From CADEDV01 sp964437415 (lineage in GTDB: Bacteria; Bacteroidota; Bacteroidia; Chitinophagales; Chitinophagaceae), in assembly GCA_964437415.1 (NCBI GenBank), contig CAYTGN010000006.1, positions 62,001-126,000 of the forward strand: a stretch of 64,000 nucleotides of DNA, written 5' to 3'. Numbering within the stretch: position 1 is the stretch's first letter; every line of letters begins with the position of its first letter. Positions 9,003 through 16,859 of the stretch are shown in pieces. The notes under the pieces are model-generated. The model worked only from the letters and a program-made list of their open reading frames with translations, did no database searches and had not been told where the DNA came from. A program made the position numbers and the translations under genes.

Positions 9003-9977
9003 TCAGCTAATCAGCCTTACCGCATCCTTCGCAAAATAAGTGGCAATCAGATCGGCGCCGGCCCTTTTAATAGAGGTCAGCACTTCCAGTATGGCTTTAT
9101 CTTCATTGATCCACCCTTTTTCTGCTGCAGCCTTGATCATAGCATATTCACCACTGATATTATAGGCACTCACAGGAACATTTACAGCATTCTTTACCTC
9201 CCTGATGATATCGAGATAACTCAAAGCCGGTTTCACCATCACTATGTCTGCACCTTCTTCTACATCCATCGCCGTTTCTTTGATAGCTTCGACACGATTG
9301 CTGTAATCCATCTGGTAGGTTTTCTTATCACCAAAACCAGGGGCAGAATCCAATGCATCACGAAAAGGGCCATAAAAGCAGGATGCATATTTTGCACTGT
9401 AGCTCATGATACCTACGTTGATGAAATTATTTTCTTCCAGTCCTTTCCGGATAGCACCGATGCGTCCGTCCATCATGTCACTTGGCGCCACCATATCCGC
9501 TCCTGCTTCTGCATGAGAGATACTCATCTTTACCAACGCTTCAACTGTTTCATCGTTGATGATCTGCCCATCTTTCACAATACCATCATGCCCGTAAGAA
9601 GAATAAGGATCGAGTGCCACATCGGTCATCACATACATTTCCGGAACAGCATCTTTAATGGCTTTGATGCTGCGTTGCATCAAGCCATCCTTGTTCCAGG
9701 CTTCTTTACCCGTGTTATCTTTTAATTCGTCTTTTGATTTTACAAAGAGCAAAACACTCTTAAGCCCCATACTCCAGAGTTCTTTTGCTTCTTTTACCGT
9801 TACATCCAGGCTATTACGGTAGTACCCGGGCATGGAAGCAATCTCTGTTTTGATGTTTTCACCTTCATCTATAAATAGCGGAACAATAAAATCATCAGGG
9901 GTAAGTGTTGTTTCTCTTACCAGGCTTCTGATGGTTTCTGATTTACGGGTGATCCGGTTTCTTCTTTGCAGATACAT
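9003..9977 (-). CDS. hemB: Delta-aminolevulinic acid dehydratase (porphobilinogen synthase)
   Basis: Condenses two 5-aminolevulinate molecules to porphobilinogen. 324 aa, standard. Active-site lysines lie in SYSAKYASCFYGPFRDA and VMVKPALSYLDII. The zinc-binding cysteine segment of the Zn-dependent enzymes is replaced by DVALDPYSSYGHDG, the cysteine-free (Ala/Asp) type usually linked to Mg2+ or K+ dependence. This is inference from family knowledge. It lies between hemF (26 bp upstream) and hemL in the minus-strand operon. Confidence 0.97.
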   Translation of the reverse strand: MYLQRRNRITRKSETIRSLVRETTLTPDDFIVPLFIDEGENIKTEIASMPGYYRNSLDVTVKEAKELWSMGLKSVLLFVKSKDELKDNTGKEAWNKDGLMQRSIKAIKDAVPEMYVMTDVALDPYSSYGHDGIVKDGQIINDETVEALVKMSISHAEAGADMVAPSDMMDGRIGAIRKGLEENNFINVGIMSYSAKYASCFYGPFRDALDSAPGFGDKKTYQMDYSNRVEAIKETAMDVEEGADIVMVKPALSYLDIIREVKNAVNVPVSAYNISGEYAMIKAAAEKGWINEDKAILEVLTSIKRAGADLIATYFAKDAVRLIS

Positions 9978-10003
9978 AAATTTCTTTTAACTGGTTCAAA
10001 GTT

Positions 10004-10999
10004 CTAACAGCTATTTGATATTTTTGCCCAGACATTTCTTTCCTCTTCAGTTATTTCATTCAGCCAGTCACGGGGATGTAAACAGGCCTGTAATAATTTG
10101 TCTTCTTCACTACCCGGTTGTGGCTGATAATTATATTCAAATCGCACTGTAGGAGGCAAACTCATCAATATGCTTTCTGTACGACCATTGGTTTTCAGAC
10201 CGAAGATAGTGCCCCGATCATGTACTAAATTAAACTCTACATATCTCCCTCTTCTAATTTCCTGCCAGTGCTTGTGTTCTGAAGTAAAGGCAGAGAGTTT
10301 TCTTTTTTCAACAATAGGAATATAGGCATCAATAAAAGCATTGCCACACCGTTCAGCAAACTGCATCCAAAAATTGATGTCCTGTGTTCCATCAGGTCTT
10401 TGATGATCGAAAAAAATTCCGCCTACACCTCTGCGTTCTTTATTGCGATGCCAGTTTACAAAATAGTCGTCACACTCTTTTTTGAATTTAGGATAAAATG
10501 TAGGATCAAATGCATCACAGGCGTCTTTATAAACCTGGTGGAAATGTTTGGCATCTTCTTCAAATAAGTAATAGGGGGTTAGATCTGTCCCACCACCAAA
10601 CCAGCGGTCAACGGCCCCCCCACCCACCGAAGGGGGGATTCGTGAACTGTCTTTAGTGTTATACAGTTCAAACATTCTGTAGTTACAGTGAACGGTAGGA
10701 ACAAAAGGGTTAATAGGGTGAAGCACTAAACTTAAGCCACATGCAAACCAGCGTTCTCCGTTGATCTTTAATTGTGTTCTCATTGTGTCTGTAACATCAC
10801 CAAAAACAACTGATGTGTTCACTCCGCCTTTTTCAAATACGTTTCCATTAGCAATAACCCTTGTCTTGCCGCCACCTCCTTCAGGCCGCTGCCATTCATC
10901 TTCCATGAAGTTTGCTTTCCCGTCAGCTTGCTCCAGGGCAGCACAGATCCGGTCTTGCAGATTATGAATGAAAGAAATCCAGGTTTGTTTTACGTCCAT
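10004..10999 (-). CDS. hemF: Oxygen-dependent coproporphyrinogen III oxidase, with in-frame GC-rich insertion
   Basis: Oxidative decarboxylation of coproporphyrinogen III with O2. I choose ATG 10999 (331 aa, MDVKQTWISF) because the frame upstream, to 11044, runs through a 7-bp array and encodes no family sequence. Marks: TVHCNYRMFE, WFGGGTDLTPYY, RRGVGGIFFDH, RRGRYVEFNLVHDRGT and SLPPTVRFEY. Between YRMFE and WFGGG there are about 11 more residues than in E. coli HemF (compared from memory). The extra segment, SSRIPPSVGGG, is encoded by a GC-rich palindromic element at 10613-10638. The loop sits before the active-site block but does not break the frame. An oxygen-independent hemN is also present at 17.5-18.9 kb. 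Confidence 0.95.
   Translation of the reverse strand: MDVKQTWISFIHNLQDRICAALEQADGKANFMEDEWQRPEGGGGKTRVIANGNVFEKGGVNTSVVFGDVTDTMRTQLKINGERWFACGLSLVLHPINPFVPTVHCNYRMFELYNTKDSSRIPPSVGGGAVDRWFGGGTDLTPYYLFEEDAKHFHQVYKDACDAFDPTFYPKFKKECDDYFVNWHRNKERRGVGGIFFDHQRPDGTQDINFWMQFAERCGNAFIDAYIPIVEKRKLSAFTSEHKHWQEIRRGRYVEFNLVHDRGTIFGLKTNGRTESILMSLPPTVRFEYNYQPQPGSEEDKLLQACLHPRDWLNEITEEERNVWAKISNSC
10613..10638. repeat. GC-rich C-run/C-run/G-run element inserted in frame in hemF
   Basis: On the plus strand C7 (10615-10621), A, CCCACC, GAA, G6 (10632-10637). The same order of blocks occurs at 22042-22070 and, on the other strand, at 23391-23413, both in ileS. It encodes the extra residues IPPSVGGG of HemF. 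Confidence 0.6.
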
Positions 11000-11011
11000 A
11001 TAGTTGTGCAT

Positions 11012-11079
11012 AGTGAATGGTGAATAGTCAATGGAGTCCTGCATTCAGATATTCACCATTGACCACTGACCACTCACAA
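11012..11079. repeat. Inverted pair of 7-bp-period arrays between hemE and hemF
   Basis: The left arm has units AGTGAAT (11012) and GGTGAAT (11019). The right arm has TTGACCA (11059) and CTGACCA (11066). The arms are roughly complementary: the left-arm 22-mer pairs with the right arm at about 18 of 22 positions. The hemE stop codon (11074-11076) lies inside the right arm. A stop-free frame through the array extends hemF artificially upstream. Confidence 0.65.
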
Positions 11080-12105
11080 TTTATATTCCTTCACCGCTTC
11101 CACAAATGCTTTAGCATGATCCACCGGTACATTGGGAGTGATGCCATGTCCCAGGTTAGCAATATAGCGCTGAGTGCCAAATGCGTCTATCATCCCTTTT
11201 ACTGCCTTTTTAATTTCAGGAATTGGCGCCAGCAGTTTTGCAGGATCAAAGTTACCCTGTATGGTGATCTTATTGTTTGTCAGTTCTCTTGCAAACTGAG
11301 GTGTGATACACCAGTCAATCCCGACTCCACTTGCAGCGCTGTTACTGATGTCTTTCAATGCATACCAGCTTCCCTTCGGGAATAAAATTACCGGGGCGTC
11401 TTCTTTCAATGCTTCTGCTATCCGGAACAGGTATGGCTGTGCAAATGTTTTAAAATCGGCAGGGCTTAATGACCCGGCCCAACTGTCAAACACCTGTACG
11501 GTATCTGCACCAGCTTTCACCTGTTGTTTTAAATAGTCGATAGTAATATCCGTGATCTTTTGTAACAACTGATGAGCAAGCTGTGGTTGTGTATAGGCGA
11601 ATTGTTTCGCCTTGTCCCATGTTTTACTACCCTTGCCTTCCACCATGTAACAGAGAATGGTCCAAGGGGCGCCGGCAAAACCAATAAGCGGCACACGGCC
11701 ATTCAGCTCTCTTTTTGTTAAGCGCAATGCATCGTACACATATTTCAGGCTTTCTTCTGCATTACCTGTGATCAGTGCATCAATGTCCTGCTGTGTTTTG
11801 GTGGTTTTGGGCAAGGAGGGCCCTTTACCTTCTTCCATCAGCACTTCCACACCCATCGCCTGGGGTATTACCAGTATATCACTGAAAATAATAGCGGCAT
11901 CCACACCTACCTGGTCAACCGGCTGCAAAGTGATTTCCGTTGCAAGTTCCGGTGTCTGGCAACGGGTGAAGAAATCATATTTTTCCCGGAGTTTGATATA
12001 ATCGGGCAGGTATCTTCCGGCCTGCCGCATCATCCACACCGGGGGACGTTCAACGGGTTCTCCTTTGAGAGCTTTTAATAAAAGATCGTTCTTAAGCTGT
12101 GTCAT
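11074..12105 (-). CDS. hemE: Uroporphyrinogen decarboxylase
   Basis: Removes four carboxyl groups from uroporphyrinogen III to give coproporphyrinogen III. 343 aa, standard. Marks: RPPVWMMRQAGRYLPDY at the N-terminus, the catalytic-Asp region FSDILVIPQAMG, GFAGAPWTILCYM, VQVFDSWAGSLSP, and the C-terminal NLGHGITPNVPVDH. The last sense codon is Leu, and the TGA stop is the first triplet of the adjacent 7-bp array, so the array reaches into the gene end. Upstream, toward hemD, lies another array. Confidence 0.97.
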   Translation of the reverse strand: MTQLKNDLLLKALKGEPVERPPVWMMRQAGRYLPDYIKLREKYDFFTRCQTPELATEITLQPVDQVGVDAAIIFSDILVIPQAMGVEVLMEEGKGPSLPKTTKTQQDIDALITGNAEESLKYVYDALRLTKRELNGRVPLIGFAGAPWTILCYMVEGKGSKTWDKAKQFAYTQPQLAHQLLQKITDITIDYLKQQVKAGADTVQVFDSWAGSLSPADFKTFAQPYLFRIAEALKEDAPVILFPKGSWYALKDISNSAASGVGIDWCITPQFARELTNNKITIQGNFDPAKLLAPIPEIKKAVKGMIDAFGTQRYIANLGHGITPNVPVDHAKAFVEAVKEYKL

Positions 12106-12117
12106 ATTTTTTTATAT

Positions 12118-12187
12118 GAATGATCAGTTATGAGCAATGAATTTTTGAGCAGCGGTGCCACTTATTATTCCTCACTCATGACTCACC
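12118..12187. repeat. Inverted pair of 7-bp-period arrays between hemD and hemE
   Basis: Left arm units include GAATGAT (12118) and GAGCAAT (12132). Right arm units include ACTCATG (12174) and ACTCACC (12181). The hemD stop codon (12176-12178) lies inside the right arm. The step is 7 bp throughout, but the units differ from those at 11012-11079. Confidence 0.6.
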
Positions 12188-12883
12188 AAAGTATTCCATC
12201 ATCTTCCAGAACAGGGTTTCTTTTCCCGGTTCATCGCTGATGATGATTTTATTGTCACAAAATTTTTTTATGGTTGCTGCTGTAGTATTACCAATGGCAA
12301 ACAAAATAGTTTGCTCAGCCACTTTATTATTGCTGAAAAAACTTTCTGCTGCACTGGGGCTGAAAAACAAGATGCCGTGATATTGTTTGTTCACTTTATG
12401 CGGAACGGCTATTGTTTCATACACCACGATCTCATGCACAGCGATATTGTTGCTTTTTAAAATACCCGGTAGTTCATCCCTGCGCTGGTCTCCGCAAAAA
12501 AAGATAATTTCATCTTCCTCATTTTCTTCAACGATCAGTTCAGCCAGTTCTGCTGCTGAGTTAGCTGTGCCGGCAACCGGGTCTTCTCCAAAATATTTTT
12601 TTACAAGTTGCTGCGTAGTGTTGCCGATACTATAAATTCTCCAGTCAGGATGTTGCCCATCCAGTTCATTAGCTACGGCCTCAACAGCATTCATACTTGT
12701 AAACACTACTGCCGAAGATTGAAGTAATGCATTTGCAATTTCTTGCTGCACTTCTGTTGTGTAAATAACTTCTGTTTCTATAAAAGACAAAACATCTATA
12801 CCGATACCGGATTCATTTGCTTCCTGCAATAATGAATTCTTAAGCGGTCTCGTAGATAATATAGAAATTTTATTTTGCCCCAT
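12176..12883 (-). CDS. hemD: Uroporphyrinogen-III synthase
   Basis: Closes and inverts ring D of hydroxymethylbilane to form uroporphyrinogen III. 235 aa. The sequence is divergent, as is usual for HemD. Recognisable parts are ILSTRPLKNSLL at the N-terminus, VVFTSMNAVEAVANEL, IYSIGNTTQQLVKKYFG, and the second-domain GILFFSPSAAESFFS followed by FAIGNTTAATIK. It overlaps the end of hemC by 14 bp (hemC ends at 12870), so translation is coupled. Its stop codon falls inside a 7-bp array. The identification rests on both sequence and position. Confidence 0.93.
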   Translation of the reverse strand: MGQNKISILSTRPLKNSLLQEANESGIGIDVLSFIETEVIYTTEVQQEIANALLQSSAVVFTSMNAVEAVANELDGQHPDWRIYSIGNTTQQLVKKYFGEDPVAGTANSAAELAELIVEENEEDEIIFFCGDQRRDELPGILKSNNIAVHEIVVYETIAVPHKVNKQYHGILFFSPSAAESFFSNNKVAEQTILFAIGNTTAATIKKFCDNKIIISDEPGKETLFWKMMEYFGES

Positions 12884-13808
12884 TTCTTATCTGTTCAGCT
12901 ATTTCTTTTCCTCCATTATTTAATAATTCATAAGCAGCAATGCCTCCGAGATCAGTTGCTTCTGTAATGGGAACTTTCTTTTCGATCACTGCTTTATCTT
13001 TTCCGTCCAGTAAGAGAATATTTCCGTTGAAATGCAGTTCAGTGTTTTTGATAGCTGCTAATGCACTGACCGGTGTGGAGCAACCTCCCAACAAAATTCT
13101 CAGGAAATCTCTTTCCACTTTTGTGCATAAGGCCGTATCTGCGTCATTAAAGGGAGCACTGGCTTCAAGGGAAAAATTATCATCTTCTCTGCAGACAATC
13201 ATAATGGCACCTTGCGCAGGCGCCGGTAGCATCCAGTCGAGTTCAACCGAATTCACAGGACGGAGATTTATTCTTTCAAGACCTGCCTGGGCAAAAATGG
13301 CAGCATCCCAATTTTTTTCACTCAGTTTCCGCAAACGGGTGTTTACATTTCCCCTTAAATTATGAACCTGGTGTTGCGGGAATTTATTAAGCCATTGCGC
13401 TTTTCTTCTTATACTGCTGGTAGCTATGTTCAGTACTTCTTTTCCAGGCACTGTCCATTCGCCATTTACCATTGACCACTCACCCTTCCATACTAACAGG
13501 TCATTTACCGGTCCTCTCTTTAGTACAGCCGATTGCACAATTCCTTTTGGCAATTGTGTCGGCACATCTTTCATGGAGTGAACCCCAATATCAATCCGGT
13601 CATTTAACAAGGCAGTATCCAAACTTCGTGTGAACACACCCTGCACTCCCATTTCATACAACGGTGTTTGCAGATCAATATCACCTTCACTTTTGATATA
13701 GACCAGTTCTGCTTCATAGCCGTGTTGTGACAGCAGGGTTTGCACCTGTGTTGCCTGCCACACGGCCAGTTGACTTTCCCTTGTTCCGATCCGGATGATC
13801 TTTCCCAT
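12870..13808 (-). CDS. hemC: Hydroxymethylbilane synthase, with an in-frame 7-bp array
   Basis: Joins four porphobilinogens on a dipyrromethane cofactor. I choose ATG 13808 (312 aa, MGKIIRIGTRES), 4 bp after the hemA stop. A longer frame to 13853 only overlaps hemA. Marks: GTRESQLAVWQ, HSMKDVPTQLP, ATSSIRRKAQWL, LRGNVNTRL, APAQGAI, and the cofactor-binding Cys in LLGGCSTPVSALA. Between DLLVW and ATSS the protein carries KGEWSMVNGEWTVPGKE, about six residues longer than E. coli HemC. This stretch is encoded by a 35-bp array of five heptads (13453-13487). The insertion leaves all catalytic motifs intact. Confidence 0.96.
   Translation of the reverse strand: MGKIIRIGTRESQLAVWQATQVQTLLSQHGYEAELVYIKSEGDIDLQTPLYEMGVQGVFTRSLDTALLNDRIDIGVHSMKDVPTQLPKGIVQSAVLKRGPVNDLLVWKGEWSMVNGEWTVPGKEVLNIATSSIRRKAQWLNKFPQHQVHNLRGNVNTRLRKLSEKNWDAAIFAQAGLERINLRPVNSVELDWMLPAPAQGAIMIVCREDDNFSLEASAPFNDADTALCTKVERDFLRILLGGCSTPVSALAAIKNTELHFNGNILLLDGKDKAVIEKKVPITEATDLGGIAAYELLNNGGKEIAEQIRNGAK
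13453..13487. repeat. Five-heptad array inside the hemC coding sequence
   Basis: Five consecutive 7-bp units from 13453, among them CGCCATT (13460) and TACCATT (13467). The 15-mer CCATTGACCACTCAC (13469-13483) matches the right arm of the hemE/hemF spacer (11056-11077) once one 7-bp unit is removed from the latter. In the hemC sense direction one frame is free of stops. Confidence 0.65.
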
Positions 13809-13812
13809 TGTA

Positions 13813-15048
13813 TCAGTTCGTGCCGGTAGCCATGAATTCATTGATGGCCTCAATATAGTGGCAGCCTTTTTGGTTCTGGTCTTTCAGTTTGTTGGCCATA
13901 CCATTGATCACCCGCTGAATTTTTTCATCAGCATTTGTTTTGTGAGCAGGGTGATTATATAAAGGTATAAATAATGGGGAAGTATGAATTTCCTTGAGTT
14001 TTGTCTTCACTGCTTTCAGCACCGGCACATGTTTGCGCATCTGGTACCAATCGTTGAAATCAGCTATATGTTCAGCAATAATAGCTTTGGATTTGGGCAC
14101 TTCGGCAAGGCGACGGGACAATGTTTCATCTTTCATCCTCGACAGCTCATCCACACTCACCAGTGTTATATGCGGCAGTTCGTTTGCTGCAGGCTCCACA
14201 TTATGCGGGATTGAAAGGTCAATAATAAGCTTTTTGCCAGTTGCATTCAATTGCCGGGCAGTGATCACCGGTTCATTTGCATTGGTTGCAACAAGAATAA
14301 TATCTGCCTTTGTAATTTGCTCATTCGTTGTTTCCGCAGGCGCCGACTTCAAATCCAGTTCTGCAGCAAGTGTTGAGGCCTTTTCATCAGTTCGGTTGAC
14401 CAGGATGATATTTTTTGTACCAAGATAATCAACCAGGTTTTTGCAGGTGTTACGGCCAATCTTGCCGGTGCCGAGCAACAGGATATTTTTATGACTGATG
14501 TTTTTAACCTGTTCTTTGATGAATTGAACTGCAGCAAAGGAGACAGAAACAGTGCCATCGCTTAAAGCAGTATTATTCTTAATTGCTTTCGACGATTGCA
14601 GCATGCAGTTGAGCAATCTTTCTGTAAAAGCATCTATGCGATTATGTTGTTTGGCAATTTTTGCAGCCTGCTTGATCTGTCCTACGATTTCATAATCACC
14701 GAGTATCTGGGAATCCAATCCGGCGCCAACTGTAAAAAGATGTTGAATTGCTTCAAAGCCCTGTTTTGTATAGCAAAGCTGGTTGTATGTTTCCACCGAA
14801 CCTTCTGTTTGTGTGCAAAGCAGGCGGGCAAGTTGTGATGCATTTTCAGCAAATCCATAGATCTCGGTGCGGTTGCAGGTGGAAACGATGAAAAGTTCTG
14901 TCACCCCATAAGATGGCGCCAGCTGCAGAATAGAAACATACTGATCCTGGTTAATGGCAAACTGCCCCCGGATGATGGCATCGGTCTTACGATAGTTGAT
15001 CCCGGTGATGAAAAAATGGCTTGCTTCTTTTACTCCGTTTCCTTGCAT
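13813..15048 (-). CDS. hemA: Glutamyl-tRNA reductase
   Basis: First committed step of C5 heme synthesis: reduces glutamyl-tRNA with NADPH to glutamate-1-semialdehyde. 411 aa. Marks: the catalytic Cys about residue 58 in STCNRTEIYG, ILGDYEIVGQIKQA, the NADPH-binding LLLGTGKIGRNTCKNL, ILVNRT and IIDLSIPHNVEP. It is the first gene of the minus-strand operon hemA-C-D-E-F-B-L. Its promoter region carries a -7 box and a perfect palindrome (see 15073-15103), so this is the likely control point of the whole operon. Confidence 0.97.
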   Translation of the reverse strand: MQGNGVKEASHFFITGINYRKTDAIIRGQFAINQDQYVSILQLAPSYGVTELFIVSTCNRTEIYGFAENASQLARLLCTQTEGSVETYNQLCYTKQGFEAIQHLFTVGAGLDSQILGDYEIVGQIKQAAKIAKQHNRIDAFTERLLNCMLQSSKAIKNNTALSDGTVSVSFAAVQFIKEQVKNISHKNILLLGTGKIGRNTCKNLVDYLGTKNIILVNRTDEKASTLAAELDLKSAPAETTNEQITKADIILVATNANEPVITARQLNATGKKLIIDLSIPHNVEPAANELPHITLVSVDELSRMKDETLSRRLAEVPKSKAIIAEHIADFNDWYQMRKHVPVLKAVKTKLKEIHTSPLFIPLYNHPAHKTNADEKIQRVINGMANKLKDQNQKGCHYIEAINEFMATGTN

Positions 15049-15073
15049 AGGTTCATTTCAAAATGCGTCACCG

Positions 15074-15081
15074 CAAAAGTA
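15074..15081 (-). promoter_or_regulatory. -7 box of the hemA operon
   Basis: Read on the minus strand this is TACTTTTG, a match to TAnnTTTG followed by C, 25 bp before the hemA ATG. The spacer upstream of it is occupied by a palindrome. Confidence 0.6.
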
Positions 15082-15082
15082 G

Positions 15083-15103
15083 TTGCACCAGGTGCAAGCA
15101 CCT
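15083..15103. promoter_or_regulatory. Candidate operator of the hemA operon
   Basis: TTGCACC (15083-15089), A, GGTGCAA (15091-15097) is a perfect inverted repeat. An overlapping second one, AGGTGCAAGCACCT (15090-15103), gives three half-sites in all. It lies between the expected -33 and -7 positions of the hemA promoter, where a bound protein would block RNA polymerase. The regulator is unknown. Confidence 0.5.
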
Positions 15104-15267
15104 AAAATATCTGTCATTCCAGTGTCATTTTAACAGTTGACTTTCATCATAATAATGACTGTTCGTGGTCATATCAAAGTCATTGTAAAAAAAATACAAT
15201 TCAATTACACAAAATTGCAGTTCAAATAAAACGAGCTCTTTTTTGAACATTTCTTTTGTATTGCAGT

Positions 15268-15275
15268 TACATTTG
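15268..15275 (+). promoter_or_regulatory. -7 box of hemH
   Basis: TACATTTG followed by C fits TAnnTTTG and lies 17 bp before the hemH ATG. A TTTG at 15242-15245 is 22 bp upstream and could be the -33 element. Confidence 0.55.
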
Positions 15276-15292
15276 CAAACACCGAAAAATCT

Positions 15293-16345
15293 ATGGCTTT
15301 AACAGTTAAAAAGGGTATTGTTTTGATGAACCTGGGCTCCCCGGATTCAACGGAAGTAAAAGATGTTCGCCGCTACCTGAACGAGTTTTTGATGGATGAT
15401 CGGGTAATTGATATGTCTTATTTCGGTCGTTTACTGCTGGTAAAAGGTATCATTGTTCCTTTCCGTGCCCCAAAATCAGCCGCCGCTTATCGTTCCATCT
15501 GGACAAAAGATGGTTCTCCGCTAATCACGTTAACCAAACAGTTGCAGGAGGCCCTGCAACAACAGGTGAAGGAACCGGTTGAGATTGCCATGCGGTATGG
15601 TAATCCTACTCCTGCGGCTGCATATGACCGGTTGATGGAAAAAGTGCCGGGACTGGAAGAAGTGATCGCAGTGCCGCTATATCCGCACTATGCCATGAGC
15701 AGTTATGAAACAGCGGTTGAATATGCAAAGCAGGTGCATCAGAAGGGGAAATATCCTTTCAGGCTTAGCTTTATCAAACCTTATTATAACGAAGCAGACT
15801 ACCTGGAGGCATTAACAGAAAGTATCAAACCGTATTTGCAACAGGACTACGATCATATATTGTTCAGTTATCACGGGGTTCCTGAAAGACATATTTACAA
15901 GGGAGATATTACGAAACAACATTGCCTTAAAGTGGCGGATTGCTGCGAAGTGAATTCTGCAGCACATACCCAATGTTATCGTCACCAGTGCCTCACCACA
16001 ACCAAACTGGTTGCGGAAAAATTGCAGTTGCCGCAGCACAAGTTCAGTTTTTCTTTCCAGTCAAGACTGGGCAGAGATGAATGGCTGAAACCGTATACTG
16101 CGAAAAGATTTGAGGAGATGCCAAAAGAAGGAGTAAAGAAACTGCTGGTGGCCTGCCCGGCTTTCGTGAGTGATTGCCTGGAAACTTTGGAAGAGATTGC
16201 AGAAGAAGGCAAGGAAACCTTCCTGCATGCCGGGGGTGAATCATTCACGATGATCCCTTGTCTGAATGTGCATCCGCTATGGGTGAAAGCCATTGCAGGC
16301 TATGTGCAGGGAGTAATAGCGGGGGATAAGGAAATGGTGCTTTAG
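15293..16345 (+). CDS. hemH: Ferrochelatase
   Basis: Inserts Fe2+ into protoporphyrin IX, the last heme step of the classical route. 350 aa. Marks: GIVLMNLGSPDS at the N-terminus, MRYGNPTP, VPLYPHYAMSSYETAV, catalytic His about residue 194 in SYHGVPERH, FSFQSRLGRDEWLKPYT, and CPAFVSDCLETLEEI with the conserved Glu. Cysteines in DCCEVN and QCYRHQC resemble the segment seen in many Bacteroidota ferrochelatases. Whether they hold a cluster cannot be decided here. It is divergent from the hemA operon, with separate promoters in a 244-bp gap. Confidence 0.97.
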   Translation: MALTVKKGIVLMNLGSPDSTEVKDVRRYLNEFLMDDRVIDMSYFGRLLLVKGIIVPFRAPKSAAAYRSIWTKDGSPLITLTKQLQEALQQQVKEPVEIAMRYGNPTPAAAYDRLMEKVPGLEEVIAVPLYPHYAMSSYETAVEYAKQVHQKGKYPFRLSFIKPYYNEADYLEALTESIKPYLQQDYDHILFSYHGVPERHIYKGDITKQHCLKVADCCEVNSAAHTQCYRHQCLTTTKLVAEKLQLPQHKFSFSFQSRLGRDEWLKPYTAKRFEEMPKEGVKKLLVACPAFVSDCLETLEEIAEEGKETFLHAGGESFTMIPCLNVHPLWVKAIAGYVQGVIAGDKEMVL

Positions 16346-16411
16346 GATCAATGATGAGTGATCAGTAATGAAATGAGCGACAGGATTTGTAATTTCATTA
16401 CATCATTATCC
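16346..16411. repeat. 7-bp-period inverted arrays downstream of hemH
   Basis: Units ATCAATG (16347), ATGAGTG (16354) and others follow at a 7-bp step. The distal part, ending CATCATTATCC (16401-16411), is complementary to the beginning GGATCAATGATG with one base looped out. It begins directly after the hemH stop codon. Confidence 0.6.
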
Positions 16412-16424
16412 AAAACCATTCTAT

Positions 16425-16789
16425 ATGTTTTTACAATTATCCCACACAAAGCTTGACATTTTCCAGGCATCAAAATCTCTTACATTGGAATGTTATCGTT
16501 TGACAAAATTCCTCTCCCAGGAAGAAAAGTATGCCATGAGTCAGCAGATACAAAGAGCAGCTTTGTCTGTACATCTTAACATTGCCGAAGGTTGTTCCAG
16601 GAAGTCGCAGGCAGAAAGGAAAGATTTTATGAAATTGCCCGTGGTTCTGAGGTAGAGATTGATACGGCATTAGACATTGCCTTTGAGCTGAACTATTTAT
16701 CAAAAGATTCATTGGTGAAAATTGGAGAGCATATTATTAGTACATTCAGGCAATTAACCGGTTTGATCGGAAGCAATAAAAAAGAATGA
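16425..16789 (+). pseudogene. Four-helix-bundle (S23/IVS-type) protein, frameshifted
   Basis: Two frames together encode one complete four-helix-bundle protein of the family found in 23S rRNA intervening sequences (about 120 aa). The first frame gives NIAEGCSRKSQAERKDF and then runs to a stop at 16653-16655. The second frame continues with YEIARGSEVEIDTALDIA and ends LTGLIGSNKK. The break is at GATTTTATG near 16623-16631, where one missing T in a T run restores DFYEIARGS. Either a natural one-base deletion or a homopolymer sequencing error explains it. It lies between two 7-bp arrays, separating hemH from hemJ. The function is unknown; these proteins form small bundles that may bind nucleic acid. 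Confidence 0.8.
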
Positions 16790-16824
16790 CCTTATTTGCG
16801 GCAGGCGGTTGCTTATAAAACGAC

Positions 16825-16859
16825 TTACTCATTATTGATTATTCATCACTCATTAATGC
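16825..16859. repeat. 7-bp-period array abutting the hemJ start
   Basis: Units TTACTCA (16825) and TTATTGA (16832) start a run of five heptads. The last one contains the hemJ ATG (16856-16858). No matching second arm is adjacent. Confidence 0.6.

Noticed and set aside
10999..11044. Longer hemF start at 11044
   Set aside because: The added residues are translated repeat array and do not match HemF N-termini.
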